A stretch of DNA of 64,000 nt from Coix lacryma-jobi var. lacryma-jobi. Its lineage: Eukaryota; Streptophyta; Magnoliopsida; Poales; Poaceae. Below are positions 11,126 through 23,700 of this stretch, piece after piece; positions within the stretch are counted from its first letter, which is position 1, and each line of letters opens with the position of its first letter. The stretch spans positions 83,399,942 to 83,463,941 of the forward strand of contig CM019826.1 in the NCBI GenBank assembly GCA_009763385.1, read 5' to 3'. The position numbers and the translations under genes are program-made. A model generated the notes under the pieces. It searched no databases, had not been told where the DNA came from, and worked only from the letters and a program-made list of their open reading frames with translations.

Positions 11126-14100
11126 TCTTTAGAAGGCCAGCTCGAATAGCACGTGTGTGACTAGGTGCGTCTTGTGTGAGTGCTTGGAGATGGAGATAGC
11201 CAATGTGAAGCATGACAAGATGCAAACCGAGGAGGAAAACACATACCTTTGGACCATCTTGTCATGGGTGTCTTGTGGTGAGCCGCAGCTTGTGACGATG
11301 ATCTCCCAGTTCAAGCGTGCTGCTGGAGGTCCTGGTGTAGGTTTCGCTCAGGGTGTTGATGTTTCATCTTTTGGCAAGATTGGAGAGTCGAGTGGTCTGA
11401 ACCCATGTGAGAAGCCAAACTCCACCACTACTCCCAAGCTTACAAAGATTCCACCCAAAGAACCTCTCAAGCCCAACACCAAGGATTGTGTGTTCATTGA
11501 ACCTCCGAGAGTTCCACCCAAGAAACAGACATGGCATCCCAAGCCCAACCACCTGAAAAACAAGCTTGACACGATGCCACCTATCTAGGAGGAGCTTATG
11601 CCACAGAAGGGCAAAGTGATCCACACCCACTACCGTGAGTACCAACAACCCCCTATGAGAGCGGTGAGGTACCATTATGAGCACTATGAGAGAGATAGAC
11701 ACTTGAGTGAGTTTTGCTTTCGGCGCAAGAGAGAGGCGCGTCGTGCAAAGGAGATGAACAACACGGACATGTACCATCCTTTCCATGATGTACATGTGCC
11801 AAATGTTCAGAGGCATGCTGCTAGGCCTAGAGGTTCAAAACCTCAAGTTCCTAGGCCTAGGCCGCAAGAAGGATGTGCCCGGCGGGAGCCTGCTGTTGTG
11901 GGCTATGGACCCCGTGACAGTGGCTTTGTAGTTGAGCGCTTTCCACCACCGTGTTTTGAGTATCACGATGGACGCTCCTCCCTTAGCGGACCACGTTTTC
12001 CTCTACATGGTGATCACTCTTCCCGTAGGCATGCTAGGGATGGTTTTTCTGCTAAACGTTCTTTTGATCAGCCGGCCCAACACTAGTATTCTCCCTACTT
12101 CACTAACCCCAGTGTTGAACCATATGCTCACCCTATGTCTTTTTATTGATGTAGGTAAAACGATTGGAGAACGTTTGGTTGGTGGATTCAGGTTGCTCGA
12201 GGCACATGACCGGAAATGCCAAGTGGTTCTCCAGTCTTAGTCCCATCGCCGGAAAGGAGTTTATTACATTCGGCGACAATAGCAAAGGTAAAGTGTTGTC
12301 TCATGGGTCGGTGCGAGTTAATGAGCATTTTGTGTTGCGCGATGTTGCTCTTGTTTCTAACTTGCATTTTAACCTTCTTTCTGTTTCGCAACTCTTTGAT
12401 GATGACTATCAGATTCGTTTTAAGCCGAATCTCAGTCGTATTTTGGACCCTCAGGGCAATCTTGTTTGTGTTATTTCGCCCTTTGGGAAAGTCTTTCGTG
12501 CGGATTTCTCGGAGTCGTTTGGAATTTCTCGTTGTCTTTTGGCTGGACCTTCCTCCTCTGATCTTTGGAAGTGGCATAGGAGACTTGGTCACCTGAGCTT
12601 CGACTTGCTTGCAAGGCTTAGTTCACTTGGCCTAATCCGAGGATTGCCCAAGTTATCCATGGAGAAGGATCTTGTTTGCCATTCTTGTAGACATGGGAAG
12701 ATGGTAGCTGCTCCCTACCATCCAGTGACTCAGGTCATGACCAAGCGCCCTGGAGAGCTTTTGCACATGGACCTTGTTGGTCCGGCTCAGGTGAGCTCGG
12801 TTGGGGGGAAGTGGTATGTGCTTGTTGTTGTTGACGACTTTTGAGATATTCCTGGGTCTTCTTTTTAGCTGAGAAGACCGAGACTTTCTCCTTTGCTCGC
12901 AGTCTGATTTTGCGTCTTCAGAACGAGTTCCCTTTGAACTCGATGCGAGCAATTAGGAGTGATAATGGTTCCGAATTCAAGAATTCGGATTTTGAGAAGT
13001 TTTGTAACTCTTTTGGTTTAGAGCATCAGTTTTCTTCTCCCTACACACCGCCACAGAATGGTGTTGTAGAGAGGAAGAATTGGACCCTTGTAGAGATGGC
13101 CAGGACGATGCTCGATGAGCACTGCATGCTACATTTCCAATCATATTTTTCTCCGAGCTTTCTTGAAAAAGACTTCTTATGAGTTGCGTTTTGGAAGACA
13201 GCCCAAGGTGAGTTATTTTAGAGTCTTCGGTTGCCATTGTTTTATACTCAAAAAGGGCAACTTGGACAAATTTGAGTCTCGTTCTTCTGACGGTGTATTT
13301 TTGGGTTATGGCACTCATACTCGTGCATATCGTGTACTTAACCTTGATACTAACCGAGTCATGGAGACATCCGATGTCACCTTCGATGAGACCATGGTTT
13401 GTCCTTCTTCTCGTTTTGAGCGTGCAGGTGATCATGAGGTTGGAGAGCCTCTTTTTGATGATGAGGAAGAAGGCGCTGAAGGGATAGATGACCCGGCACC
13501 ACCTCCACCTGCTGTGCCGCAAAGAGCGGCTTCTACTACGACTCACGGCCCCGATCCCTCTTCTTCGACTTGGGGGCCGTGGGATCCGCCACCCCGAGCA
13601 GTACCTTTTGTACCCGGGGAGGCACCAGCTGCTGTTGAGGGGGAGATCACTTCTGCTCGGGAGGCGCCACGACATATCCAACGCCAACACCCGCCTCAAC
13701 AGATGATCCGCAGCATCGGCGAACGTGTCACTCGGTCAAGGTCACAACAATTCTCTCACTTTGATCATTCTGCATTTGTTGCTGATTTTGAACCCCGAGA
13801 TGTTGGACACGCTTTATCTGATCCAGATTGGGTCAATGCCAGGCATGAGGAGTTAGAAAATTTCGAAAGAAATCGGGTTTGGGTTCTTGTTCCTCCTCCT
13901 CCTGAGTGTCATCCTATTGGGACAAAATGGGTTTTCAAAAACAAACACGGAGAGGATGGCAATGTTGTGAGAAACAAGGCCAGACTAGTAGCCCAGGGGT
14001 ATAGTCAGAAAGAGGGGATAGACTATGAGGAGACTTTTGCTCCTGTAGCTCATTTGGAGGCAATTAGGATACTCTTGGCTTTTGCTGCATCCAAAGGGTT

Positions 14101-15316
14101 TAAACTTTTTCAAATGGATGTCAAGAGTGCCTTCTTAAACGGCTACATAGAAGAGGAAGTGTATGTAAGACAACCCCCCGGTTTCAAAAATCCCAAGTTT
14201 CCAAACCATGTTTTTAAACTTCACAAAGCTTTGTATGGTTTGAAACAAGCCCCTAGAGCCTGGTATGATAGGTTGAAAACCTTTTTGCTTGCTAAGTGTT
14301 TTAAAATGGGATGTGTCGATAAAACGCCTTTTCTCCTCAAGCAAGGCAATGACACTCTCTTGGTCCAGACTTACGTGGATGATATCATTTTTGGTGGTTC
14401 TTCTCATGCTTTGGTTGCCAAGTTTGCAGACACTATGAGCAAGGAATTTGAGATGAGCATGATGGACGAGCTGACGTTTTTCCTTGGGTTGCAAATCAAG
14501 CAATCTCGAGAGGGGACGTTCGTGCACCAGGGCAAATACACCAAGGACATCCTGAAGAAGTTTGACATGGGTGAGGCCAAGCCTCTTCCAACACCCATGC
14601 CGACCACGGCGGCCCTGGATGCGGATATGGATGGAGAAGCTGTGGACTAGAAGGAGTACCGGAGTATGATCGGGTCGCTGCTGTACCTGACGGCGACACG
14701 CCCGGACATCTAGTTCGCGGTGTGTCTGTGCGAGCGATTTCAGTCGTCGCCGCGCACATCTCACCGTCGGGCGGTCAAGCGCATTATGAGGTACTTATGC
14801 TTCACTCTAGAATTTGGGATTTGGTATTCTGCTTCCTCCACCCTCTCCCTTTGTGGTTATTCTGATGCCGATTTTGCTGGTTGCCGCATTGATCGCAAGT
14901 CCACTTCTGGAACTTGTCAGTTTATTGGTTCTTCTCTTGTATCGTGGTCTTCTCGCTAGCAGTCTAGTGTCGCCCAGTCTACCACGGAGGCTGAGTATGT
15001 TGCTGCGGCTAGCTGCTGTTCCCAGTTGCTTTGGATGATGGCCACTTTGCGTGATTTTGGTCTGAGCTTTTCTCGCATTCCTTTGCTTTGTGACAGCACG
15101 AGTGCTATTAGCGTTGCTAAGAACCCCGTGCTGCACTCTAAGACCAAACACATTGATGTGCGCTTTCATTTTCTGCGAGACCACTATGAGAAGGGTGATA
15201 TTGACCTTCGCCATGTCGATACTCATCATTAGTTGGCTGATATTTTCACCAAGCCTTTGGACCAATCAACTTTTGCTAGGTTGAGAGGTGAGCTTGGTGT
15301 GTGTTTCCCCTTTTAG
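11126..15316 (+). pseudogene. Copia Gag-Pol of copy A, degraded
   Basis: The gag C-terminal coiled-coil and second zinc-knuckle region runs to about 12085. Protease begins VDSGCSRHMTG near 12179. Integrase has its HHCC region near 12580-12700, catalytic motifs HMDLVGPAQ and SDNGSEFKN, and GVVERKN near 13065. RT has YVDD at 14372-14383. RNase H spans about 14850-15200, and the final TAG is at 15314-15316. Breaks: in-frame TAG at 11586, 14648, 14711, 14957 and 15230; a frameshift giving TGA near 12840; and a deletion near 13120 that removes part of the integrase tail. In the zinc knuckle the first two Cys codons read Tyr. Domain order PR-INT-RT-RH and the EFEMSMMDELTFFLGLQIKQ motif fit the Sirevirus (SIRE/Maximus) lineage. 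Clearly dead. Confidence 0.9.
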
Positions 15317-16928
15317 ATGGGGGAAACATTTTTGACTCGTGTAATATAAACTGACTTTGTGTTTTTCATTTGATTTCTTCATGCATATTTGCATTTCATC
15401 TTGCATATTTACATTCAGAGCTTCATGAATATAATCTTTAGAATGTGGTTATGCTCTGTGTAGTATTTGCTCCGATGCTTTATCTTGTAGCTTATGGTCT
15501 TTCTGATCACTAATGCATATTGTGAGCTGAGCTATTTTTGAATGGTGAACCTGCTTAATGAACATAAAACTTTAAACTATTCACATTGAAATATGCAACT
15601 AGCATGTGTAGGATGTGTAGAATTCACTCATGCTTTTCATCTATGCTAGGTTGCTATGTCTCTAGTTCTGAGTCATTCACTTGCTTGGTATGTTCATTTT
15701 CTGAGATAAAATTTGAACCAAGTTAAGTGAATTGGAAAGATCAAGACGGGACTGCTTGTCAGCACATCCCAGTTTCGAGACTGTTTCTCATTGCACTTTG
15801 AGTTAAACTTGAGCTGTGTAGTGTATGACCAAAACTATTGCTTTAAGCTTCTGATTGCTTCTGCATAGGCTTCGCACAGTTGCAAAGTTAGGCGATGACA
15901 AGCTTTTAACCTCTCGCAATCACATGCTGAAATTGAACTTGTGTAATCTAAACCGCTGCAACTCCGATAAAATTTGGATATACAAGTCTAATGTTTCACT
16001 CTATAGCATGATGATTGAACCTTGCTAGGGGTAGTTCACCATGTATACATGTTTAGCACTTGGTTGACTTCCTGACTATACATGTTTGGTGCTATTTTGA
16101 TAGTGAATACCTTTTTGGCTAAAAACTACTCACTTTGCTCACATGTTCATATTTCGCTTTTGGTGATCAGTTTTGCTAGCATTCTGTGCATTTTATGAGT
16201 CATCGGATCAGCACTCTGTCGAGCATCTTCTCATTCTATCGTCTATATTTCTGAAGCTGCTAACTTGCATTTCTGACTCATATGCATTTTGGAAGGGGGA
16301 GTTTTGCTTGATGGTGCATTTTCAACTAAGCGGGAGAAAATATTGACAAATCATGAGTGCCTTCTGTGTTCAACTAATGAGGAGTTGAACTAAGGGGGAG
16401 ATTTCTTGGTTGTGTGTACCATTCGAGGGGGAGTTTACTCGCTGCTGCGTTTTTTAGCTGGTAACAGTTGGTTCGGAGCATTTTTGGTAGCTAGTTGTGT
16501 TGAGCCTTTGCCCCTTTCTTGAGGAACTAGCACCTTTGATCGTTTATGCTCTTCAGCTGATTTCTAGCTTTCTTCAGTTGGTATTGAGCTTCCTCGCTAG
16601 CGGTGTTGAGTCCGTTCTGCCTCTTCTTGAGGGCTAGCTCTATTTTGCTTGATTTTCAGTTGATTCTTCAACTGGTATCAAGCTTTCACGCTAGCGGTGT
16701 TGAGCCTATTCTACCTCTTCTTGAGGGCTAGCTTTGCTTTGTTTGGTTGCATCGAGCCGTTGCCCATGTCTTTGGGAACCAAGTTGTTCTGCTCTTTCCA
16801 CTTGACCTTCTTCGGCTTTGATATGCTTTTTGGGTCATTTGGTCGAGTTCTCTCTCCTTCTTCCTTCATATCTCTATTCCATTATGATTTGTGTTGTAGT
16901 TGACAATGCACTTCATCAAGGGGGAGAT
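15317..16928 (+). other. Noncoding 3' spacer of copy A with repeated purine tracts
   Basis: No coding frame is supported. The spacer ends in the polypurine tract AAGGGGGAGAT (16918-16928) before the LTR start. Three similar tracts occur earlier, at about 16292-16301, 16391-16401 and 16425-16433. The first half is shared with 63315-64000 in copy C. Two degenerate repeats of about 120 bp containing GCTAGCGGTGTTGAG lie near 16560-16740. Confidence 0.7.
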
Positions 16929-16950
16929 TGCGGATACATGGGTGTATGCC
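16929..16950 (+). repeat. Truncated 3' LTR of copy A (22 bp)
   Basis: TGCGGATACATGGGTGTATG matches the LTR start at 55415 and, reversed, at 54151 and 46223. Similarity to the family LTR ends at about 16950 and unrelated sequence follows. Confidence 0.8.
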
Positions 16951-19900
16951 CGCCCAATTGGAACCTGGCGATGGCCTCACCGGCAGATCGCAATTTCCAT
17001 ACTAGAGGGCACGACACGGTTGAGACCGGCCCGAACAGCTTCTAACCGCTTTGGGGTCGATGATTACGGCACCGACATATCCCTAAGTAAAGGGCGCGTT
17101 CAAAAATGAACGAGGGCCAACATCGATACAAACCTACACGATCCAATAGACGGACTGCCCCCAAGTTCCAACTTGGTGCCTTGCCTTCCAGTTGACCGTA
17201 TTTCATTACTACTCAGGTTCTTTTTCCACGATAGCAAATAAGCCAACCGTGATCCGTTAACTACCCATCAGGGTATTACGGAGACATCCTTAACTACTAC
17301 TTTTATTAAGCAGGCAAGCATTCTTCTACATTGTAAATAAATAACAGGATAACAAGTAGATATTAATCAATCATCAAGGAATGGTAATGCAGCAAATAGG
17401 ATTCATTCAACTCTAGACCTAATGCATCACAATATAAAAGGACTCAAGTAATTTTAATTGTAAATACTGGGAGACTTAGAATGCTCCGGGGCTTGCCTTG
17501 GTGAAAGACCGAGGCCTCGTGGGAGGGGCAACTCGGGCAATTTAGTGTCGCTGGCGGGGTCGACTTCCTCGGCTTGCTGGAGCCTCCGGGATCTGCTGCT
17601 CGGCGTTTGCCTCTGGCTCCTGATCGGGTTTCCGGAGTGCGATCCTATTGCATGCGACGAATAATAAATTTTAAATGCAGGGTGCGAGATGTGTGGTATG
17701 AGAAAGAGCATTTCTTCGCAAACCACAAAACCAACTTGTTGAACCATTGAGGTAATACTCATTTAATTCATAAACAAAATCCTTTTATTCACCTATTCTC
17801 ATTTAGTAAATCAAAAGAAGCTTAGGTTTGAACTGCAAGTGCACTTTTCTGGACTCAAAAAAATCCACGAAAATTGCAGAAGGCAACAACATGTTGCTGG
17901 ACTCCACTGAACAAATTTCAGCCAAAAAAAAATACAGAACTGCAGATATAAAAATAACAAGCAAACTGCCCAAAAGGTACTTTGACCTACACCCCTACTG
18001 TAAAAGGGTGCACCACTCTATTTCATTATTTTTCCAGATTCTATTTCATATTTTATGCTTATTAAGAAAGTCCCATGAACAGAACATTATATTATTTCTT
18101 ACATGAATTTTCAAAGAAACAAGAAAAGCACCTTTGTAAAGCACTTCAGATTTCTCCACACAACAGTCATGCTTTAATTTTTCTTAGCTTGAACATTATA
18201 AACAGAGACTGTACAAATTTTCCCACATTTTATCTTGACATATAAAACACCTTAACATTTATTCTAACAAACATCACGCAAAAGGACTTTTACCATAACA
18301 GAAACTTTTTCTACATAAACTGTGCATTATAATTTTTCACATGTGTAAACAAGATAATAAACTTACATAAAATTTTACAAGAATTATCTCAACCAGAAAA
18401 CATATATAACAATTTTATCTAGCAAAGCATATAAACTGAAATAAAGAAAACAGTAAAATTAACTCCTACCAAAATACTTTAATATTTCCCAGGGAGTCTA
18501 CCATAAACAAACTAGCAAAACTGAAAGCACTCCATTTGGACTAACAAAACAGGATCTACAAAATAAAACAAGCATTACGGGAAATAGAAAACATTTTGGA
18601 AAAAGTTTTCTTCGAAAACACTCGCTACAATATGTGTGCTCACTCGAGGCCCGGCTCGAATGAGACACGCCCGAGGGTTCGCTCGAGGCCTGGCGCGAAG
18701 GCTCGGCGAGGCGGACAACAAACGCCCGTCCGAGGCCTGGCTCGAGGGCTCGGGCGAGACGGAAAACAAAACGCCCGTCCGAGCCTGGCTCGAGGGCTCG
18801 GCGAGACGGAACAACAAACGCCCGTCCCGAGGCCTGTCTCGAGGGCTCGGGCGAAACGGAAAAACACACGCCCGTCCGAGCCTGGCTGAGGGTTCGGGCG
18901 AGACGGAAAACCACAACCCGCCGAGCCTGGCTCGAGGGCTCAGCGAGACAGAAAACACAACGCGCTTCCGAGGCCTGGCTCGAGGGCTCGGGCGAGACGG
19001 ACACACATGCCCGTCCGAGGCCTGGCTCAGGCTCGGGCGAACGGAAAAACAAACCCCGTCCAGGCCTGGCTCGAGGCTCGGGCGACGGAAAAAACAACGC
19101 CCGTCCTGGCTGGCTCGAGGCTCCGGCGAGAGAACAGGGGAGAGGTTTGACCGTCGATTCCTCGCCGACGGTGAGGGTCGCCGGCGGTAACTAGGCTGCG
19201 AACTCGTCTCGACGAGCGGCATCGAGTGGTGTAGGTGGTTTGGGCTAGCGCACCCCGGAGCTGCCGCGGGAGTGGCGGCGCACGTGATGGCGACAACGCG
19301 CGGCTACGCCGCTTCGGCGGTGCCGGAAATGGAGGAGGCAAAACTCGAGAGAACCCTAAGGAGCAAAGCTACGGGGTTGGTTTGGCTCGGTGGCTCCAGA
19401 GGAGGTTGGCCACGAGCGGTCCGCGCGCGGACGGCCATGGCGTTCGGCCGGGAAGAAGATGTGGAGAGAGCGTAGCGTTGAAGCTAGGTGGTGTTCTCAC
19501 CTTGCCTTGGCTTGGTGAAGCTCGAGATGAAGAAGAAGAGTCGGGGAGCTCGGGTTGGGGAGGAACGGCGTTTGCGGCTCGCGGTGGCGACTGACGGACC
19601 GAAGAGGACGCTCATCTCCGTGGCGATGGGGCTCGTTGGGGACACAACGTGCGCACGGCGTGTGCACAGTGTAGGGGAGCGGTGGTTACGGAGGGACGAA
19701 GGGAGGTGTCTCCGACGAGGTTAGAACGGAGAGGGGTGTTGCGGAGTGGTCGCGGCGACGGGGGAGCGCCGTTGTTCGTTTCGTGCACAAGCGAATGCGG
19801 CGAAGTGAGAGAGCGAGTGCGAGTTGTGTGCGCGGGTGAGCGAGGGAGTGAAGGGGTGCTCGGGGTTTTTCATCGGCTTGACGCGGTCGTCGGCGGGGAC

Positions 19901-20204
19901 CACTCGCGCGCGGTCGGCGAGCAGCGCGGTGATGCCGTGCACGGCGAGCGGGTGGCGGCAGTAGGCGAGCGGAGAGTGGCCGGGGGAGATGCTTGCTTGC
20001 TCGGGTGAGAGAGATCGGCGAGAGTGGCCGGCGAAGATCCTCGGCAGAATGGCGGCGACCACGTGCGGTTGCGGTCCTGGCGTACGGCCGCGTGTCAGCG
20101 GCAGCAGCGGCCGCGCGCGGCGGCGACGCTTTCTACGCTGTCATTTCGTCTTTTCGTTCTTGTATCCGGAGCCATTGGCCTGCGCAACACTGAGCGGGCG
20201 AGCT
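16951..20204. other. Unclassified repeat-like region between copy A and the N gap
   Basis: The left 1.6 kb is AT-rich with no coding frame. From 18640 the region turns strongly GC-rich, including a tandem array, and the open frames there look like composition artefacts. CTTGCCTTGGTG-type stretches occur near 17490 and again near 19500. The region resembles the long noncoding parts or LTRs of grass LTR retrotransposons, but I found no PBS, PPT, LTR ends or protein domain, so I do not name a family. It may sit inside a PEX6 intron whose later exons are outside the window. Confidence 0.35.
18650..19135. repeat. GC-rich degenerate tandem array, unit about 50-60 bp
   Basis: About eight units share GAGGCCTGGCTCGAGGGCTC, then GGGCGAGACGGAAAA and CACGCCCGTCCGAG. 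Units vary by small indels. A related motif, on the other strand, forms an array at about 56870-57130 within the copy C LTR. Confidence 0.85.
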
Positions 20205-20704
20205 NNNNNNNNNNNNNNNNNNNNNNNNNNNNNNNNNNNNNNNNNNNNNNNNNNNNNNNNNNNNNNNNNNNNNNNNNNNNNNNNNNNNNNNNNNNNNNNN
20301 NNNNNNNNNNNNNNNNNNNNNNNNNNNNNNNNNNNNNNNNNNNNNNNNNNNNNNNNNNNNNNNNNNNNNNNNNNNNNNNNNNNNNNNNNNNNNNNNNNNN
20401 NNNNNNNNNNNNNNNNNNNNNNNNNNNNNNNNNNNNNNNNNNNNNNNNNNNNNNNNNNNNNNNNNNNNNNNNNNNNNNNNNNNNNNNNNNNNNNNNNNNN
20501 NNNNNNNNNNNNNNNNNNNNNNNNNNNNNNNNNNNNNNNNNNNNNNNNNNNNNNNNNNNNNNNNNNNNNNNNNNNNNNNNNNNNNNNNNNNNNNNNNNNN
20601 NNNNNNNNNNNNNNNNNNNNNNNNNNNNNNNNNNNNNNNNNNNNNNNNNNNNNNNNNNNNNNNNNNNNNNNNNNNNNNNNNNNNNNNNNNNNNNNNNNNN
20701 NNNN
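20205..20704. other. Assembly gap, 500 N
   Basis: Exactly 500 consecutive N, a common placeholder length for a scaffold gap of unknown size. It cuts PEX6 in exon 7. True distance and even adjacency across it are not established by this sequence. Confidence 0.99.
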
Positions 20705-23700
20705 GTTTCCTTTGCTACCTTTCCCTGCCGCAATTTTATGCGCAAAAGACACACCAGCATCTGCAACCAGTGCAAGTATGTCCCTGGGCATGAAACCTGA
20801 CGTTTGTGCTGCTAAATCTTTTACAAACTTGTCACCAATACTCTGAAAAGTGAAAACACATAAGTGGGAGGTGCACTATAAGACGGTAAAAATTTTTGGG
20901 CCAAAGAATGACCAAAAGGCACCTCGTCAGCAACTTTACGAATGCCTTGGAGTGTCTCAGATATCAGTTTGTTTCTCTGTTCTTCATTCATAGTCTTCAT
21001 GTCGATCTCATGGCGGAAGCATCTTCTAATTGACTGTTGCATTCCTTCAGAACTGTCTGCAGTTGCAACTAGTATGATTTGAAGAGAGCTTACACATTCA
21101 GGCTCCACGAGGTACTGCAAAAAAAGGTGAGTTAATAATAAGAAATGTGATATACAGAAGGTCTTATATCATTAGATCTCATTAAAGTAAAGGAGTCCAA
21201 ACTTACTGAGCTCCCATTTACATCTTTTCCTGGCAGCGAATCCTTAGCAACCCAACATTGTCCAGTGTACTGCTTAATGACAGATTCAATGTTAGATGCA
21301 ATCCCAGATTGCTCAGACTGTGGACCTTCGTTGAAGGATGCATTCCCAATTGCATCAAAATGGCGAAGAAGTATTATACAAGGAGAATACCTTCACAAAG
21401 AAAGTTATTCAACAAAATAAATGTCAAAAAGGTAAACAACATCACATGGTGAGTGGGTAAATCCATAAATGTAATTGTTCCCATAATAAAACACAACAAA
21501 GAGAATAATATTTTCATAACTGAAAACAGGAATAAGTTTAAACGGTGGAGAATAAGAAGGGGGAAAGACAGAAAAAGATGAGTACTTCTGAGCTTCTTTG
21601 AAAGCAGTTGCAAGTGCAGCAGGTGCCCCACTTTCTGATGACGTCATTAGATCATGACAGGTACACTCGACCACATGCAGACCAAGATGGTTAGCAACAT
21701 GCCTAACCACTGTGCGCTTTCCACATCCTATACAGCAACCATTTTGGGGACTCAGTTCAGTTGAAGGTTGAGTAGTAAGGGAATACAAATTTCATGAAAT
21801 TATAGTTGCAGTGCACTAACCTGACGGGCCATATAAAAAGTGGAAAACTTGATTTTTGGTAAAATATCCGAAGGGCACAATGCTGGCGCAATGACAGATG
21901 CTAAATGCTCCACTATTTCACTGTGCAAAGGTACTGAATTACCAGAAGCAGCAAAGAAGGAATAAGGGGGGATTGCGGCAGAAGCAGCTCCACCAAGCAC
22001 AAGGGCTGTTTCATTGCAATTAACACGAAGTATAGGTTCATCTGATGGTTCCATGCCAGTCACCTAACAATTAATTTAAAATATCAACAAGCAAGCAGCA
22101 ATCCTATAAATATTTACAAATATGAGCAAATGCAGTTAGTTTAAGCTACAAGTTCAATTGCCTGTGAAGACTTTATGGACTAAAATATATAAGTATGAAA
22201 CATAGGTATACCTTGAAGTAGATCATATTACGAGGATGCAGTTTATTATCCTGCTTGTTGCATGCCAGGCAGCAGCTTGCACCACAATTCCAACTGTTTT
22301 GTATACAAAAAACATCTCCTCTTGCTAGGAATCTATCAAACTTAAAGTACTCGTTCAAAGCTTGATCTACCATGTCTTGGTAGTCACTTCCTCCAAAGGA
22401 TGAATTTATCTTTAAAGAAGCAAGCACACCACAATCAGGAATCCTCACAACAGAAACTCGTAAATGCAAAGCATATTTAGGCACTTGAGGGCATGGAAGA
22501 AGGTCTAAGTGAAGAGAAAGATCACTTGAAGCACTGGCAGTTGCATCAATCTCTTCAGCTCGAGAACAGAACTTGAAAGGCTGCCCTCCTCTTTGAATAA
22601 GAAGCTTGAGGCAGGAAACATGCAATCCCAAGTTGAATGCCAAAAGTGGGCTGACATAAGCAACATCTTCATCCACGGATAAACCAGTAGCAGGGAACGA
22701 GCGACAAGGTAAGAAGCCCATTGCACGATCAGGAGAGGCAGAGACCACTTGCTCAGTATGTTCTGAGCGGGATTCGCCAAGGGACGTGTTATCAAACAAT
22801 ACTGCTTTGACAATCCTCCCAACATTACTGTCAGTATTCTTGACAAGCACCTGCCAATCAGTAGCTGCATATTATATTTCACTAAAATGAACAGAACAGA
22901 ATCCTACACAGTACCCATTTACCATCTAAGCTCAAAAAGTTACACCTGGGCCATGTCAGAGATGAACTTGCTAAATCACTTATGAGAATACAAACAAACG
23001 ACCACAATGGTTAATTTTTTTCAGCTGCAATTCTCTATAATATACTTGTCTACTGCACCCATTCGGTCATTCCCAGTATGGGAACAGAAATCACCAATTC
23101 TCATATAAATCATCAAAAACAAGACAAGTGGAGTTTTTCCTACGTGGTACCAATTTTTAGCCGTTAGCATTAAAGCTGAAAAGGCTGCACAGAGATGCAT
23201 CAGTTTAAAACTAGTAGACTGTAGACTACTGAACAAAAAGTGCATGGCGTCCTGAGCAAAATCCAGATGCACGCCCGGAATGGCCAGTTTTTTGTAGCAG
23301 CAGCTTCTTCATCATCGTTATAGAGATCTCATCGTTATCAGTTACTAGAGCTCATTTTCAGTTTTTCACAAACGAGTGGTGTATCGCCAATCCCATCAAA
23401 TTCGAGGTAAAAAAAAATAACAAGTACGTACATCCTTCTAGTTCTAGAAAACGACCAAAGTTGTTCCTGAAAGCACCAAGCAGAGTTTCCGCGACGAAGT
23501 CCCTAACCGATCGAATTTCCCAGCACGACTCTCCAATTCGCAACAAATGATTGGAACTAGAGAACTCACAGGCGTGCCGGTGACGACCGCGAGCCGTCGG
23601 AGCGCGGAGGCAGGCAGGGCGACGAAGGACGCGAGCTCCCCGAACTCGGTGCCGCCGCCGCCGCCTGAGGGGAGCCTGAGGACGCCGGCCCTAAGGCGCA

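Larger units (their letters stand above)
11121..16950 (+). mobile_element. Sirevirus-like Ty1/copia element, copy A (5' part displaced by the Tat insertion)
   Basis: It has the same family sequence as the elements at 44721-54151 and 55415-64000. It begins in mid-gag at the Tat insertion point and runs through protease, integrase, RT and RNase H to a 1.6-kb noncoding spacer and polypurine tract. Only the first 22 bp of the 3' LTR remain. The 5' part of the element should lie beyond the 5' LTR of the Tat element, outside the window. Confidence 0.92.

Noticed and set aside
15317..16928. An env-like ORF in the Sirevirus 3' spacer
   Set aside because: Some Sireviruses carry one, but no frame longer than about 75 codons and no membrane-protein pattern is present here.
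18498..19341. Frames of 100-215 codons in the GC-rich array
   Set aside because: Overlapping frames on both strands with a repeated SPEPSSQA-like pattern are composition artefacts of the tandem array.
19989..20846. Frames running through the N gap
   Set aside because: They exist only because N was translated as open.
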